Origin: CAKSHP01 sp045636325
GTDB taxonomy: Bacteria; Bacillota; Clostridia; UBA1381; UMGS1253
DNA: 64,000 nt
NCBI GenBank assembly: GCA_045636325.1
Contig: JAZTXH010000016.1
Location: forward strand, 215,948 to 279,947
Reading direction: 5' to 3'
In this document: positions 40,486 to 48,359 of the stretch, in pieces
How positions within the stretch are numbered: the first letter of the stretch is position 1
How the letters are laid out: each line of letters opens with the position of its first letter
Notes under the pieces: generated by a model
Seen by the model: only the letters and a program-made list of their open reading frames with translations
Told to the model about the DNA's origin: nothing
The model's database searches: none
Translations under genes and position numbers: made by a program

Positions 40486-41811
40486 ATGGCAAAACCTGTT
40501 TTGGCAATAGTAGGCAGACCAAATGTGGGTAAGTCTACACTTTTTAATAAAATTGCGGGAAGCAGAATCAGCATTGTTGATGATACTCCCGGTGTAACAA
40601 GAGACAGAATATTTATTGAAACCGAGTGGCTTGGAAAGCCTTTTCTGCTTATTGATACTGGTGGTATTGAGCCTAAAAGTGACAACGAAATTCTTTTACA
40701 GATGCGTCTTCAGGCGGAAATGGCAATTGAAATGGCAGATGTTGTGGTGCTTATGACTAACATAAGAGATGGACTTACCGCAGCAGACAGTGACGTTGCG
40801 GCAATGCTTTTAAAGGCAAATAAGCAGGTTATTGTGTCGGTAAATAAGGTTGATAATCCCGGTGAGCCTCCTATGGATTTTTATGAGTTTTACAACCTTG
40901 GTCTTGGGGACCCCATTGCGATTTCTTCAACTCATGGTCTTGGAGTGGGTGACCTTTTAGATGCGGTGTTTGAAAAATTCCCCGTATGCGATGAAGCCAT
41001 TGAAGAGGAAGATGTTATAAAGGTTGCAGTTGTAGGTAAACCAAATGCGGGTAAATCTTCACTTATAAACTGCATCTTAGGTGAAAACAGAGTCATTGTA
41101 AGCGATGTTGCAGGCACAACCCGTGATGCTATTGATACCCATGTTGAAATTGACGGACAGAAATATATTTTCATTGATACTGCGGGCATAAGGCGTAAAG
41201 CAAGAGTGAATGAACATATTGAGCGCTACAGTGTTATGCGTGCTTATGCAGCTGTTGAACGAGCTGATGTTTGCCTTATTATGATTGATGGTGCAGAAGG
41301 TATATCAGAGCAGGACTCAAAAATTGCAGGCTATGTGCACGAATGCGGCAAGGCTTCAATTGTTGTGGTTAACAAATGGGATGTTGTCGAAAAAGAAACC
41401 AACACAATGAATAATTATAAAAAAGATGTTTTGGATACTTTAGCCTTTATGCAGTATGCGCCCATTCACTTTATAAGTGCAAAAACGGGTCAGCGTGTAA
41501 AGCCTGTGTTTGACCTTATCGGTGAAGTTTATGCCCAAAGCTCAAAGCGTATTTCAACGGGTATGCTAAACGATGTTTTGGCAGAAGCTACAAATAAGGT
41601 GCAGCCACCCAGTGATAAAGGCAAGAGACTTAGAATTTATTATATGACTCAACCCTCCACAAATCCGCCCACATTTGTTATATTTGTTAACAGTGAAGAG
41701 CTTTTCCATTTTTCATATCAGAGATATATTGAAAATCAGATAAGAGCGGCGTTTGGCTTTGTTGGCACACCCATAAAGTTTATTATCAGAGAACGTGGAG
41801 ATAAAAAATAA
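40486..41811 (+). CDS. der: Ribosome-assembly GTPase Der (EngA)
   Basis: Double-GTPase Der, which binds the 50S subunit and is needed for its maturation. It is 441 residues, with two tandem G domains: G1 at GRPNVGKST (residue 9 on) with DTPG and NKVD, and a second at GKPNAGKSS (about 184 on) with DTAG and NKWD. The C-terminal KH-like domain closes the protein (GTPIKFIIRERGDKK). Start ATG 40486 behind AAAGGG. Gene order der-plsY-gpsA is the standard Firmicutes arrangement. Confidence 0.98.
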   Translation: MAKPVLAIVGRPNVGKSTLFNKIAGSRISIVDDTPGVTRDRIFIETEWLGKPFLLIDTGGIEPKSDNEILLQMRLQAEMAIEMADVVVLMTNIRDGLTAADSDVAAMLLKANKQVIVSVNKVDNPGEPPMDFYEFYNLGLGDPIAISSTHGLGVGDLLDAVFEKFPVCDEAIEEEDVIKVAVVGKPNAGKSSLINCILGENRVIVSDVAGTTRDAIDTHVEIDGQKYIFIDTAGIRRKARVNEHIERYSVMRAYAAVERADVCLIMIDGAEGISEQDSKIAGYVHECGKASIVVVNKWDVVEKETNTMNNYKKDVLDTLAFMQYAPIHFISAKTGQRVKPVFDLIGEVYAQSSKRISTGMLNDVLAEATNKVQPPSDKGKRLRIYYMTQPSTNPPTFVIFVNSEELFHFSYQRYIENQIRAAFGFVGTPIKFIIRERGDKK

Positions 41812-41826
41812 TAGGAGGGAATAAAA

Positions 41827-42480
41827 ATGACTGAAAAAATTTGTTTTGCTTTACTTATAATCGCAGCATACCTTATAGGAAGTCTAAATGCGTCTATTGT
41901 TATTTCAAAAATCCGCGGTGAGGATATAAGAAAACACGGCAGTGGTAATGCAGGGGCAACAAATATGCTTCGCACATATGGCAAAAAAATGGGAGTTTTG
42001 GCACTTTTGCTTGATGCGGCAAAGGGTGTTTTAGCCGTTGGTTTGGGAATGATTGTTGAATATGTGTTAAATAATATGGGTATTGATAATTCAATTACTC
42101 AGGCATCAAAATATATTTGTGCCCTTTTTGTTGTGGTGGGGCATAATTATCCTGTGTTTTTCGGCTTTAAAGGCGGAAAAGGCATTTCAACCTCCGGTGC
42201 GGTTATGTTTATGATGGACTGGCGTGCAGCTATTGTGGTATGGGTGGTTGCACTTTTAGTTATGGCGATAACAAAATATGTTTCACTTGGCTCCCTTTGC
42301 GGTGCGCTTATGTATATTTTAGCTCCGTTGTTTTTCTGCTTTATTGTGGATAAGCAGGCAAACTGGTGGTTTATTATAGTTTGTATTATTATGGCACTTC
42401 TTGCAACATACCGCCACAGAACAAATATTGCGCGCCTTGTAAAAGGAACTGAATCAAAATTAGGGCAAAAGGCAAAATAA
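41827..42480 (+). CDS. plsY: Acyl-phosphate:glycerol-3-phosphate acyltransferase
   Basis: Membrane enzyme that moves an acyl group from acyl-phosphate to glycerol-3-phosphate, the first step of phospholipid synthesis (EC 2.3.1.275). The 217 residues have five to seven membrane helices and the PlsY motifs: GSLNASIVISKIRGEDIRKHGSGNAGATN split across residues 18-46, VGHNYPVFFGFKGGKG and TYRHRTNIARL. Coupled tightly to der (15 nt upstream) and to gpsA (18 nt downstream), which supplies its glycerol-3-phosphate. Confidence 0.96.
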   Translation: MTEKICFALLIIAAYLIGSLNASIVISKIRGEDIRKHGSGNAGATNMLRTYGKKMGVLALLLDAAKGVLAVGLGMIVEYVLNNMGIDNSITQASKYICALFVVVGHNYPVFFGFKGGKGISTSGAVMFMMDWRAAIVVWVVALLVMAITKYVSLGSLCGALMYILAPLFFCFIVDKQANWWFIIVCIIMALLATYRHRTNIARLVKGTESKLGQKAK

Positions 42481-42498
42481 AAACAGGAGCGTGCTTAA

Positions 42499-43509
42499 AT
42501 GAAAATTGCAATATTAGGTGCAGGAAGCTTTGGAACGGCGCTTGGTCATTTGCTTTCATCAAAGCAAAATGAAGTTTATGTGTGGACACGCAATGAAAAA
42601 ATGGCACAAAGAATAACAGAAAGCCGCAGAAACGAAGAATATCTGCCGCAGATAGAGTTAAATGATAATATGTATTTTACATCTGATATGGAAAAATGCA
42701 TAAAAGATGCACGTTTAATTATTATGGCAACACCGTCACACACCATAAGGCAGGTTGCAAAAAAAGCAAGTTGCTTTATTAAAGAAAAGCAGGTGGTGTT
42801 AAATGTTTCAAAGGGGCTTGAGCCTGAAAGCTTAAAAAGGCTTTCTCAGGTTTTAAAAGAAGAACTTCCTCAAGCAGAAATTGCCGTTATGAGCGGACCA
42901 TCCCATGCAGAAGAGGTGGCAAAATTTTTGCCTACAACAAATGTTGTTGCATCCGAAAAAAGAGAAATAAGCGAATTTGTTCAAGAGATTTTTATGCATC
43001 CGACTTTCAGGGTGTATACAAATGATGACTTAGCCGGTGTTGAGCTTGGGGGAGCGTTAAAAAACGTTATTGCTCTTGGAGCGGGAATTTCAGCAGGTCT
43101 CGGTTGTGGTGATAATGCGCTCGCCGCCCTTATGACCCGAGGTATAATTGAAATTTCAAGGCTCGGCGTTGCAATGGGCGCAAAGCTCGACACTTTTTCA
43201 GGTCTGAGCGGTATTGGAGATTTGATTGTTACATGTATGAGCAAACACTCAAGAAACAGAAGGGCCGGTGTCCTGCTTGGTCAGGGTGCTTCACTTACAG
43301 AAGCACTTGAGCAGGTGCATATGGTGGTTGAGGGTGTAACAACCTGCAAATCGGCATATACACTTGCAAAGCAGTACGGCATAAATATGCCGATTGTAGA
43401 GTGTGCGCATAAAATTCTGTTTGAGAATATGCCTGCCTTTGAAGCGGTATCTGAGCTTATGGGCAGGGCAAAGAAAAACGAAACAGAAGATGCTGTTTTA
43501 AGAGGATAA
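42499..43509 (+). CDS. gpsA: Glycerol-3-phosphate dehydrogenase [NAD(P)+]
   Basis: Makes sn-glycerol-3-phosphate from dihydroxyacetone phosphate (EC 1.1.1.94). It has 336 residues, the family length. The Rossmann motif is AILGAGSFGTALG at 4-16; the catalytic Lys is in GGALKNVIALGAGI, with SGPSHAEEVA preceding and RNRRAG following. Together with plsY upstream it provides phospholipid head-group precursors. The stop is followed by a promoter and the folate riboswitch, so the operon ends here. Confidence 0.97.
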   Translation: MKIAILGAGSFGTALGHLLSSKQNEVYVWTRNEKMAQRITESRRNEEYLPQIELNDNMYFTSDMEKCIKDARLIIMATPSHTIRQVAKKASCFIKEKQVVLNVSKGLEPESLKRLSQVLKEELPQAEIAVMSGPSHAEEVAKFLPTTNVVASEKREISEFVQEIFMHPTFRVYTNDDLAGVELGGALKNVIALGAGISAGLGCGDNALAALMTRGIIEISRLGVAMGAKLDTFSGLSGIGDLIVTCMSKHSRNRRAGVLLGQGASLTEALEQVHMVVEGVTTCKSAYTLAKQYGINMPIVECAHKILFENMPAFEAVSELMGRAKKNETEDAVLRG

Positions 43510-43530
43510 CAGAAGTTATAATAAAAACTA

Positions 43531-43559
43531 TTGCATTTAATAAAAATGTGTGTTAAAAT
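43531..43559 (+). promoter_or_regulatory. Promoter of the folT-folC operon
   Basis: TTGCAT, 17-base spacer, TAAAAT. Transcription would begin about 10 nt before the riboswitch. Confidence 0.65.
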
Positions 43560-43574
43560 ATGTGTGTTAAAAAA

Positions 43575-43682
43575 ACAGAGTAGGGGCTAAAGCGTTAAGT
43601 GCCGCTTGCGGAACGGGGAGTTGTCCGGCGGACGAAGGTTTTTTATTTGAAAAACTGCGGTTTTGGCCTTGCATCCCGCTGT
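43575..43682 (+). promoter_or_regulatory. THF riboswitch
   Basis: Tetrahydrofolate riboswitch aptamer. Family-conserved parts seen: GAGTAG near the 5' end, AGCGTTAAGTG at 43591-43601, GGACGAAGG at 43629-43637, and TTGCATCCCGCT at 43669-43680. The 5' and 3' ends (ACAG / CTGT) pair to close it. It precedes a folate transporter gene, which is a usual target. Folate binding should lower expression of folT-folC. Confidence 0.9.
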
Positions 43683-43700
43683 GAATATGTATGGCATTTA

Positions 43701-43748
43701 AACCTTCTTATTCATTTGGCGAGATTAGATGAATAAGGAGGTTTTTTG
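43701..43748 (+). terminator. Riboswitch expression platform
   Basis: A 15-bp stem (one wobble), AACCTTCTTATTCAT / ATGAATAAGGAGGTT, then a T-run, just before folT. The 3' arm contains the folT ribosome site AAGGAGG, so the hairpin can end transcription or hide the start site. It is the likely switch controlled by the aptamer. Confidence 0.85.
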
Positions 43749-43750
43749 TT

Positions 43751-44317
43751 ATGTTAAATGAAGAAGAAAAGTTTTTGTCAGCCAAAAGGCTTTTTGAACT
43801 GCCTAAGCTTGACACAAAGAAAATATGCACCATAGGGCTTTTGATTGCGGTTACCTTTGTTCTGTCTTATATTTCAGGGCATATAAGAATTGGGAATATA
43901 AGCAAGCTTTCGGTGAGCTTTATATCGGTTTTTGTGGCTGCTTATTTATTCGGACCCGTAACGGGCGGCGGCGTTGCGGCGGCAGCTGATATAATATCCT
44001 TTCTTGTTAACCCGACGGGTGCGTTTTTGCCACAGCTTACATTAATTGAATTTTTATACGGCTTTTTATACGGCGCTTTGTTTTATCGCCTTAGTGATGG
44101 GCAATACGTTTTAAAAACTGTTGTAATTGCTATTGTTCAGACCGGGTTAAATATGCTTTTAAAGACTTATGTTCTGTCTTTATTTTACGGGCCGTTTAAG
44201 GCAATGTTTATAAGCAGAATACCCATGTGTGCACTGCAGATGGCTATAATTATAATCGGCATTTTAATGATAAAGCCGTTTTTAACTGTTTTTAAAAGGA
44301 AAGTCAGTGCAAAATAA
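43751..44317 (+). CDS. folT: ECF-type folate transporter S component
   Basis: A 188-residue membrane protein with about six helices, matching ECF substrate-binding (S) components: TIGLLIAVTFVLSYISGHIRIGNISKLSVSF (split, residues 27-57), then FGPVTGGGVAAAADIISFLVNP and FLYGFLYGALFYRL. The THF riboswitch directly upstream and folC just downstream identify folate as the likely substrate. It needs the shared ECF ATPase module, which is not in the window. The ATG lies 9 nt after AGGAGG inside the regulatory hairpin. Confidence 0.92.
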   Translation: MLNEEEKFLSAKRLFELPKLDTKKICTIGLLIAVTFVLSYISGHIRIGNISKLSVSFISVFVAAYLFGPVTGGGVAAAADIISFLVNPTGAFLPQLTLIEFLYGFLYGALFYRLSDGQYVLKTVVIAIVQTGLNMLLKTYVLSLFYGPFKAMFISRIPMCALQMAIIIIGILMIKPFLTVFKRKVSAK

Positions 44318-45572
44318 AAGGAGAGTAAATGGTTTGGATATTAAAGATTATGCAAAAACCTTTCAGCTTAAAATAGACTTAGGGCTTTCAAGAATTAAGC
44401 TTTTGCTTGAAAAACTGGGTAGTCCTGAAAAAAATATCAGGCTTATTCACATTAGCGGAACAAACGGAAAAGGTTCGGTGTGCGCCTTTTTAGAGCAGAT
44501 GCTTATTCATTCAGGGGCAAGGGTCGGGCTATATAGCTCGCCTGAATTATATAAAAAGAACGAAGTTATACGGATAAACGGAGAAAATATTCCGGAAAAT
44601 GCACTGGATGAGTTGATAGACAGTGTAAGCAATGCCTGCAGTGAGGTTGAAAATGAGATTGGGCAGATGCCATCACAGTTTGAAATTTTAACCGCCTGTG
44701 CTTTTTTACACTTTAAGAATAAAAATACCGAATATGTTATTATGGAGGTCGGAATGGGCGGTGAGGGCGATGCTACAAATGTCTGTTCTTATGCAGAAAT
44801 TGCCATTATAACAAAAATCGGACTTGACCATACCGCCTATCTTGGAAGTGATATTTTTGAAATTACAAAAGCAAAATGCGGAATTATCAAAAAAGGATGC
44901 ACTGTTATAACACCGGAGGCAAATATACCGGTGAGAGAGGTTATTGCGGCAAAATGTGATGAAAAGGGAGCTGATTTGCAGGTTACGACAAGGTTTACAT
45001 CATGCGGATTTGATGGGATTTATGAAAAAGTGCGCTATTTAGGTGATGACATAACTCTTTCCCTTGGTGGGATTGCCCAAACGGAAAATGCTGCTTTGGC
45101 AGTCCGGGCGGCGATAGAGCTTGGCATTGATGATGAAAGCATAATATACGGCCTTACAAATGCAATTCATAAAGGAAGATTTGAAAAAATATCAGATGGC
45201 TTTTATTTTGACGGGGCACATAATCCTGATGGGGCAGAAGTGCTTAAGAAAAATATTGACAGGTATTTTGAAAATAAAAAGATTATATACATATTCGGAA
45301 GTATGAAAGACAAGGATATTTCGACCACACTTAAAATTTTGAAAGGAAAAACAGCTGAATTTTATTTTGTTACGGTTGACACCCCAGGCAGAGCAATGCC
45401 GGCAACTGAAATTTTAAGAATCGGTAAAAAATTAAAACTTAAATGCGTAGCTTTTGAAAAGCTTTGTAATGCATATAAAAAGGCAAAAGAAAAGCAGGAT
45501 AAAAACACTGTTATTCTTGCCTGCGGGTCGCTTTATTTTTACAAGGACTTTAAAAACGAAGGTATATTTTAA
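44307..45572 (+). CDS. folC: Folylpolyglutamate synthase / dihydrofolate synthase
   Basis: Mur-ligase-family ATPase that adds glutamate to folates (EC 6.3.2.17) and may also make dihydrofolate. Its 421 residues include the ATP loop ISGTNGKGSVCAFLEQ near 47-62, the metal site segment EVGMGGEGDATNV and TKIGLDHTAYLG, and the C-terminal Mur domain with DGAHNPDG. It overlaps folT by 11 nt if it starts at GTG 44307, behind AAGGAAAG; TTG 44334, behind AAGGAGAG, is the other option. Clear folate operon with folT under the THF riboswitch. Polyglutamylation traps imported folate in the cell. Confidence 0.93.
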   Translation: MQNKRRVNGLDIKDYAKTFQLKIDLGLSRIKLLLEKLGSPEKNIRLIHISGTNGKGSVCAFLEQMLIHSGARVGLYSSPELYKKNEVIRINGENIPENALDELIDSVSNACSEVENEIGQMPSQFEILTACAFLHFKNKNTEYVIMEVGMGGEGDATNVCSYAEIAIITKIGLDHTAYLGSDIFEITKAKCGIIKKGCTVITPEANIPVREVIAAKCDEKGADLQVTTRFTSCGFDGIYEKVRYLGDDITLSLGGIAQTENAALAVRAAIELGIDDESIIYGLTNAIHKGRFEKISDGFYFDGAHNPDGAEVLKKNIDRYFENKKIIYIFGSMKDKDISTTLKILKGKTAEFYFVTVDTPGRAMPATEILRIGKKLKLKCVAFEKLCNAYKKAKEKQDKNTVILACGSLYFYKDFKNEGIF

Positions 45573-45577
45573 AAAAT

Positions 45578-45617
45578 ACGCAGTGATGGCATTTGCCACC
45601 ACTGCGTGTTTTTTATT
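45578..45617. terminator. Bidirectional terminator
   Basis: Stem ACGCAGTGATGGC / GCCACCACTGCGT with one mismatch and a 4-base loop, with T-run, between the convergent folC and lipid-kinase genes. Confidence 0.85.
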
Positions 45618-46518
45618 CTTCTGAGTGATTATCTGTTATAAGGCTTATTGCACCCTTTAAGTTTTCAACTGTAATATCGGTATGCTTTCCGCCAAATTCA
45701 CCATCAAGAGTCCATGGCACTTCTTCTTCAGATGAAAATTTAATGCACGAGGATTTTAAAAATACAAAATGCTCTGATTTTAAATCCTGAGTTAAAAGTT
45801 CTCCGATTATTGTTTGCACTTCAATAGGAGAGGAAGGATATTTTATCAAAAGAACTTCAAATAAGCCGTCAGTAAGGGATATATCAAATACGAGTGCACA
45901 TTTAACACCTGCAATGTATTTACTGTTTGACACCATGCCAAAAATGAAATCATCTTCAATAATTTTTCCGTCACATTCTGCTTTTATGCGTTGTGGTTTA
46001 AGGGATGGAAGACGCTTTACCGCTTCCATAATATATGCCGCATAACCGAATATACTTTTCGGATTTTGAGGTGTTTCGTATGGAACATCGGTAAACGCAC
46101 CGAAAGCGGCAATATATGTAAAATATCTTTCGCCAAATTTGCCTATGTCAAATTTAAACGGATCACATTTTGATATTATCTCAGTTGCCTGAAGCATGTT
46201 TTTTGGAATAGAATGGCTGTTTGCAAAATCGTTTGTTGTTCCTGCGGGGATATAGCCTAAAATGCATTTTTCGTTAAGAGACGAGTCCATAAGGCCTTTT
46301 ACACATTCGTTTAAAGTGCCGTCGCCACCGCAAGCCACAATAACATCGCAATTGTTCGCTTTGCTTGCGATTGCTTCGCAGGCATCAAGCCTTTTTTGCG
46401 TTGTGTAAACATTTACGATGTAATCAGCTTTCACAAATGTATCAATTATTTCAAGCAGGCTGTTTTTCACCTGACCGCGCCCTGCGTTGGGGTTTATAAT
46501 AAGTAACAAATTTTTCAT
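45613..46518 (-). CDS. Diacylglycerol/lipid kinase family protein
   Basis: A 301-residue kinase of the DgkB/YegS/BmrU family, which phosphorylates diacylglycerol or other lipids. The start MKNLLLIINPNAGRGQ is the family N-terminus, followed by the nucleotide-loop VIVACGGDGTLNECVKGL and GTTNDFANSHSIP, which are its catalytic signature. I start it at ATG 46518, 6 nt from AGGTGGTGA; an in-frame ATG at 46605 would overlap cysK. The lipid substrate is unknown; recycling of diacylglycerol from teichoic acid synthesis is one known role for the family. Confidence 0.9.
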   Translation of the reverse strand: MKNLLLIINPNAGRGQVKNSLLEIIDTFVKADYIVNVYTTQKRLDACEAIASKANNCDVIVACGGDGTLNECVKGLMDSSLNEKCILGYIPAGTTNDFANSHSIPKNMLQATEIISKCDPFKFDIGKFGERYFTYIAAFGAFTDVPYETPQNPKSIFGYAAYIMEAVKRLPSLKPQRIKAECDGKIIEDDFIFGMVSNSKYIAGVKCALVFDISLTDGLFEVLLIKYPSSPIEVQTIIGELLTQDLKSEHFVFLKSSCIKFSSEEEVPWTLDGEFGGKHTDITVENLKGAISLITDNHSEE

Positions 46519-46546
46519 CTTATCACCACCTAAGAAAAATAAATAA

Positions 46547-47470
46547 CTATTCAAAAAGGGGAGTAGAAAGGTATCTGTCACCGGCATCGGGCAAAAGCAC
46601 AACAATTGTTTTGCCTCGGTTTTCTTCTTTTTTTGCTTCGTTAAATGTCACATGTGCTGCCGCACCTGATGAAATGCCTGCAAGTATGCCCTCGCTTCTG
46701 CCGATAAGGCGGGAAGCGGCATAAGCTTCATCGGTGGTAACTTGCTCAATTGTGTCATAAACAGATGTGTTTAAAACGGAAGGTACAAAGCCTGCACCAA
46801 TTCCCTGAAGACCATGCGCACCGGCTTTTTGCCCTGAAAGCACTGCAGAATCCTTTGGCTCAACGGCAATTATTTTTACATTGGGATTTTTTTCTTTTAA
46901 AAATTCACCTATTCCTGTGATTGTGCCGCCGGTGCCGACCCCTGCAATGAAAATATCAATATCACCGTTCGTATCTTCATAAATTTCAGGACCTGTTGTT
47001 TCAAAATGAGCCTTTGCATTTGACGGGTTTTCAAACTGACCGGGAATAAAGCTTAAGGGAATTTCGGCTGCAAGCTCTTCTGCTTTTTTTATAGCACCTG
47101 CCATACCAAGGGCACCATTAGTCAAAACAACCTCTGCCCCGTATGCACGCATGAGCTTTATTCTTTCAACTGACATTGAATCAGGCATAACAATTATTGT
47201 TTTATATCCCCTTGCGGCGGCAACAAGTGAAAGACCGATGCCTGTGTTTCCGCTTGTTGGCTCAATAATAACTGAATTTTTATTAAGCTTGCCTTCTTTT
47301 TCGGCATCGTCTATCATTTTTTTTGCAACTCTGTCTTTAACGGAGCCTGCGGGATTGAAGTATTCAAGCTTTGCTATAACCCTCGATTTTAGACCAAGGG
47401 CTTTTTCTATATTTGAAAGCTCCAGCATCGGAGTTTTGCCTATAAGTAAATCAGCTGATTTGTATATCAT
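46547..47470 (-). CDS. cysK: Cysteine synthase A (O-acetylserine sulfhydrylase)
   Basis: PLP enzyme that makes cysteine from O-acetylserine and sulfide (EC 2.5.1.47). It has 307 residues. The PLP lysine is in FNPAGSVKDR near residue 42, the substrate loop is TSGNTGIGLSL, and the PLP-phosphate loop GVGTGGTITG. I start it at ATG 47470 behind GGGAGG; the longer in-frame ATG at 47524 lies in the promoter. No serine acetyltransferase gene is nearby. It precedes the lipid kinase gene by 28 nt on the same strand, so the two could share a transcript. Confidence 0.95.
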   Translation of the reverse strand: MIYKSADLLIGKTPMLELSNIEKALGLKSRVIAKLEYFNPAGSVKDRVAKKMIDDAEKEGKLNKNSVIIEPTSGNTGIGLSLVAAARGYKTIIVMPDSMSVERIKLMRAYGAEVVLTNGALGMAGAIKKAEELAAEIPLSFIPGQFENPSNAKAHFETTGPEIYEDTNGDIDIFIAGVGTGGTITGIGEFLKEKNPNVKIIAVEPKDSAVLSGQKAGAHGLQGIGAGFVPSVLNTSVYDTIEQVTTDEAYAASRLIGRSEGILAGISSGAAAHVTFNEAKKEENRGKTIVVLLPDAGDRYLSTPLFE

Positions 47471-47495
47471 AAAAATATACCTCCCTTTGTAGATT

Positions 47496-47524
47496 ATTTT
47501 ACTACGGAAAGGTCTGTTTGTCAA
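47496..47524 (-). promoter_or_regulatory. Promoter of cysK
   Basis: On the minus strand: TTGACA, 17-base spacer, TAAAAT, about 26 nt before the ATG. Confidence 0.7.
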
Positions 47525-47610
47525 TGTATAAAAAATGAGGGAAAATAAAAAGGAGCTGTTTAAAAAACTAATCCGAAATTTAGGGGATGGTTAAAAACAG
47601 TACAGAACGG

Positions 47611-47700
47611 ATGAAACGAAGTATAATGGGGGCTCAAACACCATTATACTTTGACCGAAGGCGTATATAGGTGAGGCAAGTGGTGAGTTTCGTTTGTAGT
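47611..47700. other. Structured intergenic sequence, possible small RNA
   Basis: Perfect 11-bp inverted repeat AAGTATAATGG (47619-47629) / CCATTATACTT (47641-47651), set within a longer pair AAACGAA (47614-47620) / TTCGTTT (47688-47696 region). The 47525-47852 gap has no gene, and this lies before a strong terminator. It could be a small RNA, or a remnant; neither is established. Confidence 0.35.
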
Positions 47701-47719
47701 TTAATGGCATAAAAATAAG

Positions 47720-47760
47720 AAAACTCCGCAAATTAAAATGCAAATTGCGGAGTTTTTTCT
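47720..47760. terminator. Terminator
   Basis: Stem AAACTCCGCAA / TTGCGGAGTTT with a 14-base interior and T-run on the plus strand; near-symmetrical, so it may also end the minus-strand ilvBN transcript. Confidence 0.75.
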
Positions 47761-47852
47761 TAAAATCATTAGTTTTATACCATTTTTTATGCTTTATAAT
47801 ATGTTTTTAACCATCAAACGGTCTGTGCGTTTTTAAACCTCACCTTTTAAAC

Positions 47853-48359
47853 TTACAGATTAGTTACCTTCCTTATGGTAGAGCCGCCCTTTTCCAGTGA
47901 CACGCTTCCGGTGCGGCATATTTCCAAAATATTAAAATCACGCATTAGATTCACAAATTCATCAATACGCTCGCTTGGGGCAGAAAGCTGAAACACCATT
48001 GCCTCTCTTGTATAGTCAACGGTTTTGGCTTCAAATGCCTTTGCAGCTGTAAGAATATCATCACGGGTAGAAGGTGAGTTTTCCATTTTTATAAGCATAA
48101 GTTCACAGCTTACAGACTCATTTGCCAAAAATTCTTTTATAGAGTAAACGTCAGGCAATTTATAAAGCTGATTTATAAGCTGCTGTTTTTTTAATTCCTC
48201 ACCGTCAAAAACAACGGTGATTCTTGAAAAATCATTTGATTCTGTTTCACTAACGGTAAGTGCGCTTATGTTAAATTGTCTTCTTCTGAACATACTTGTT
48301 ACACGGTTAAGCACACCAAACTGGTTTCTTACAAGAACTGCAAGGGTATAACGGGTCAT
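47853..48359 (-). CDS. ilvN: Acetolactate synthase small (regulatory) subunit
   Basis: Regulatory subunit of acetolactate synthase (EC 2.2.1.6), which gives the large subunit full activity and feedback inhibition by valine. The 168 residues have an ACT domain at the N-terminus (YTLAVLVRNQFGVLNRVTSMF, residues 3-23) and the ALS_ss C-terminal domain ending in GSVSLEKG. It overlaps ilvB by 4 nt (ATGA type), so translation is coupled. Length and motifs match IlvN/IlvH proteins. Confidence 0.95.
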   Translation of the reverse strand: MTRYTLAVLVRNQFGVLNRVTSMFRRRQFNISALTVSETESNDFSRITVVFDGEELKKQQLINQLYKLPDVYSIKEFLANESVSCELMLIKMENSPSTRDDILTAAKAFEAKTVDYTREAMVFQLSAPSERIDEFVNLMRDFNILEICRTGSVSLEKGGSTIRKVTNL

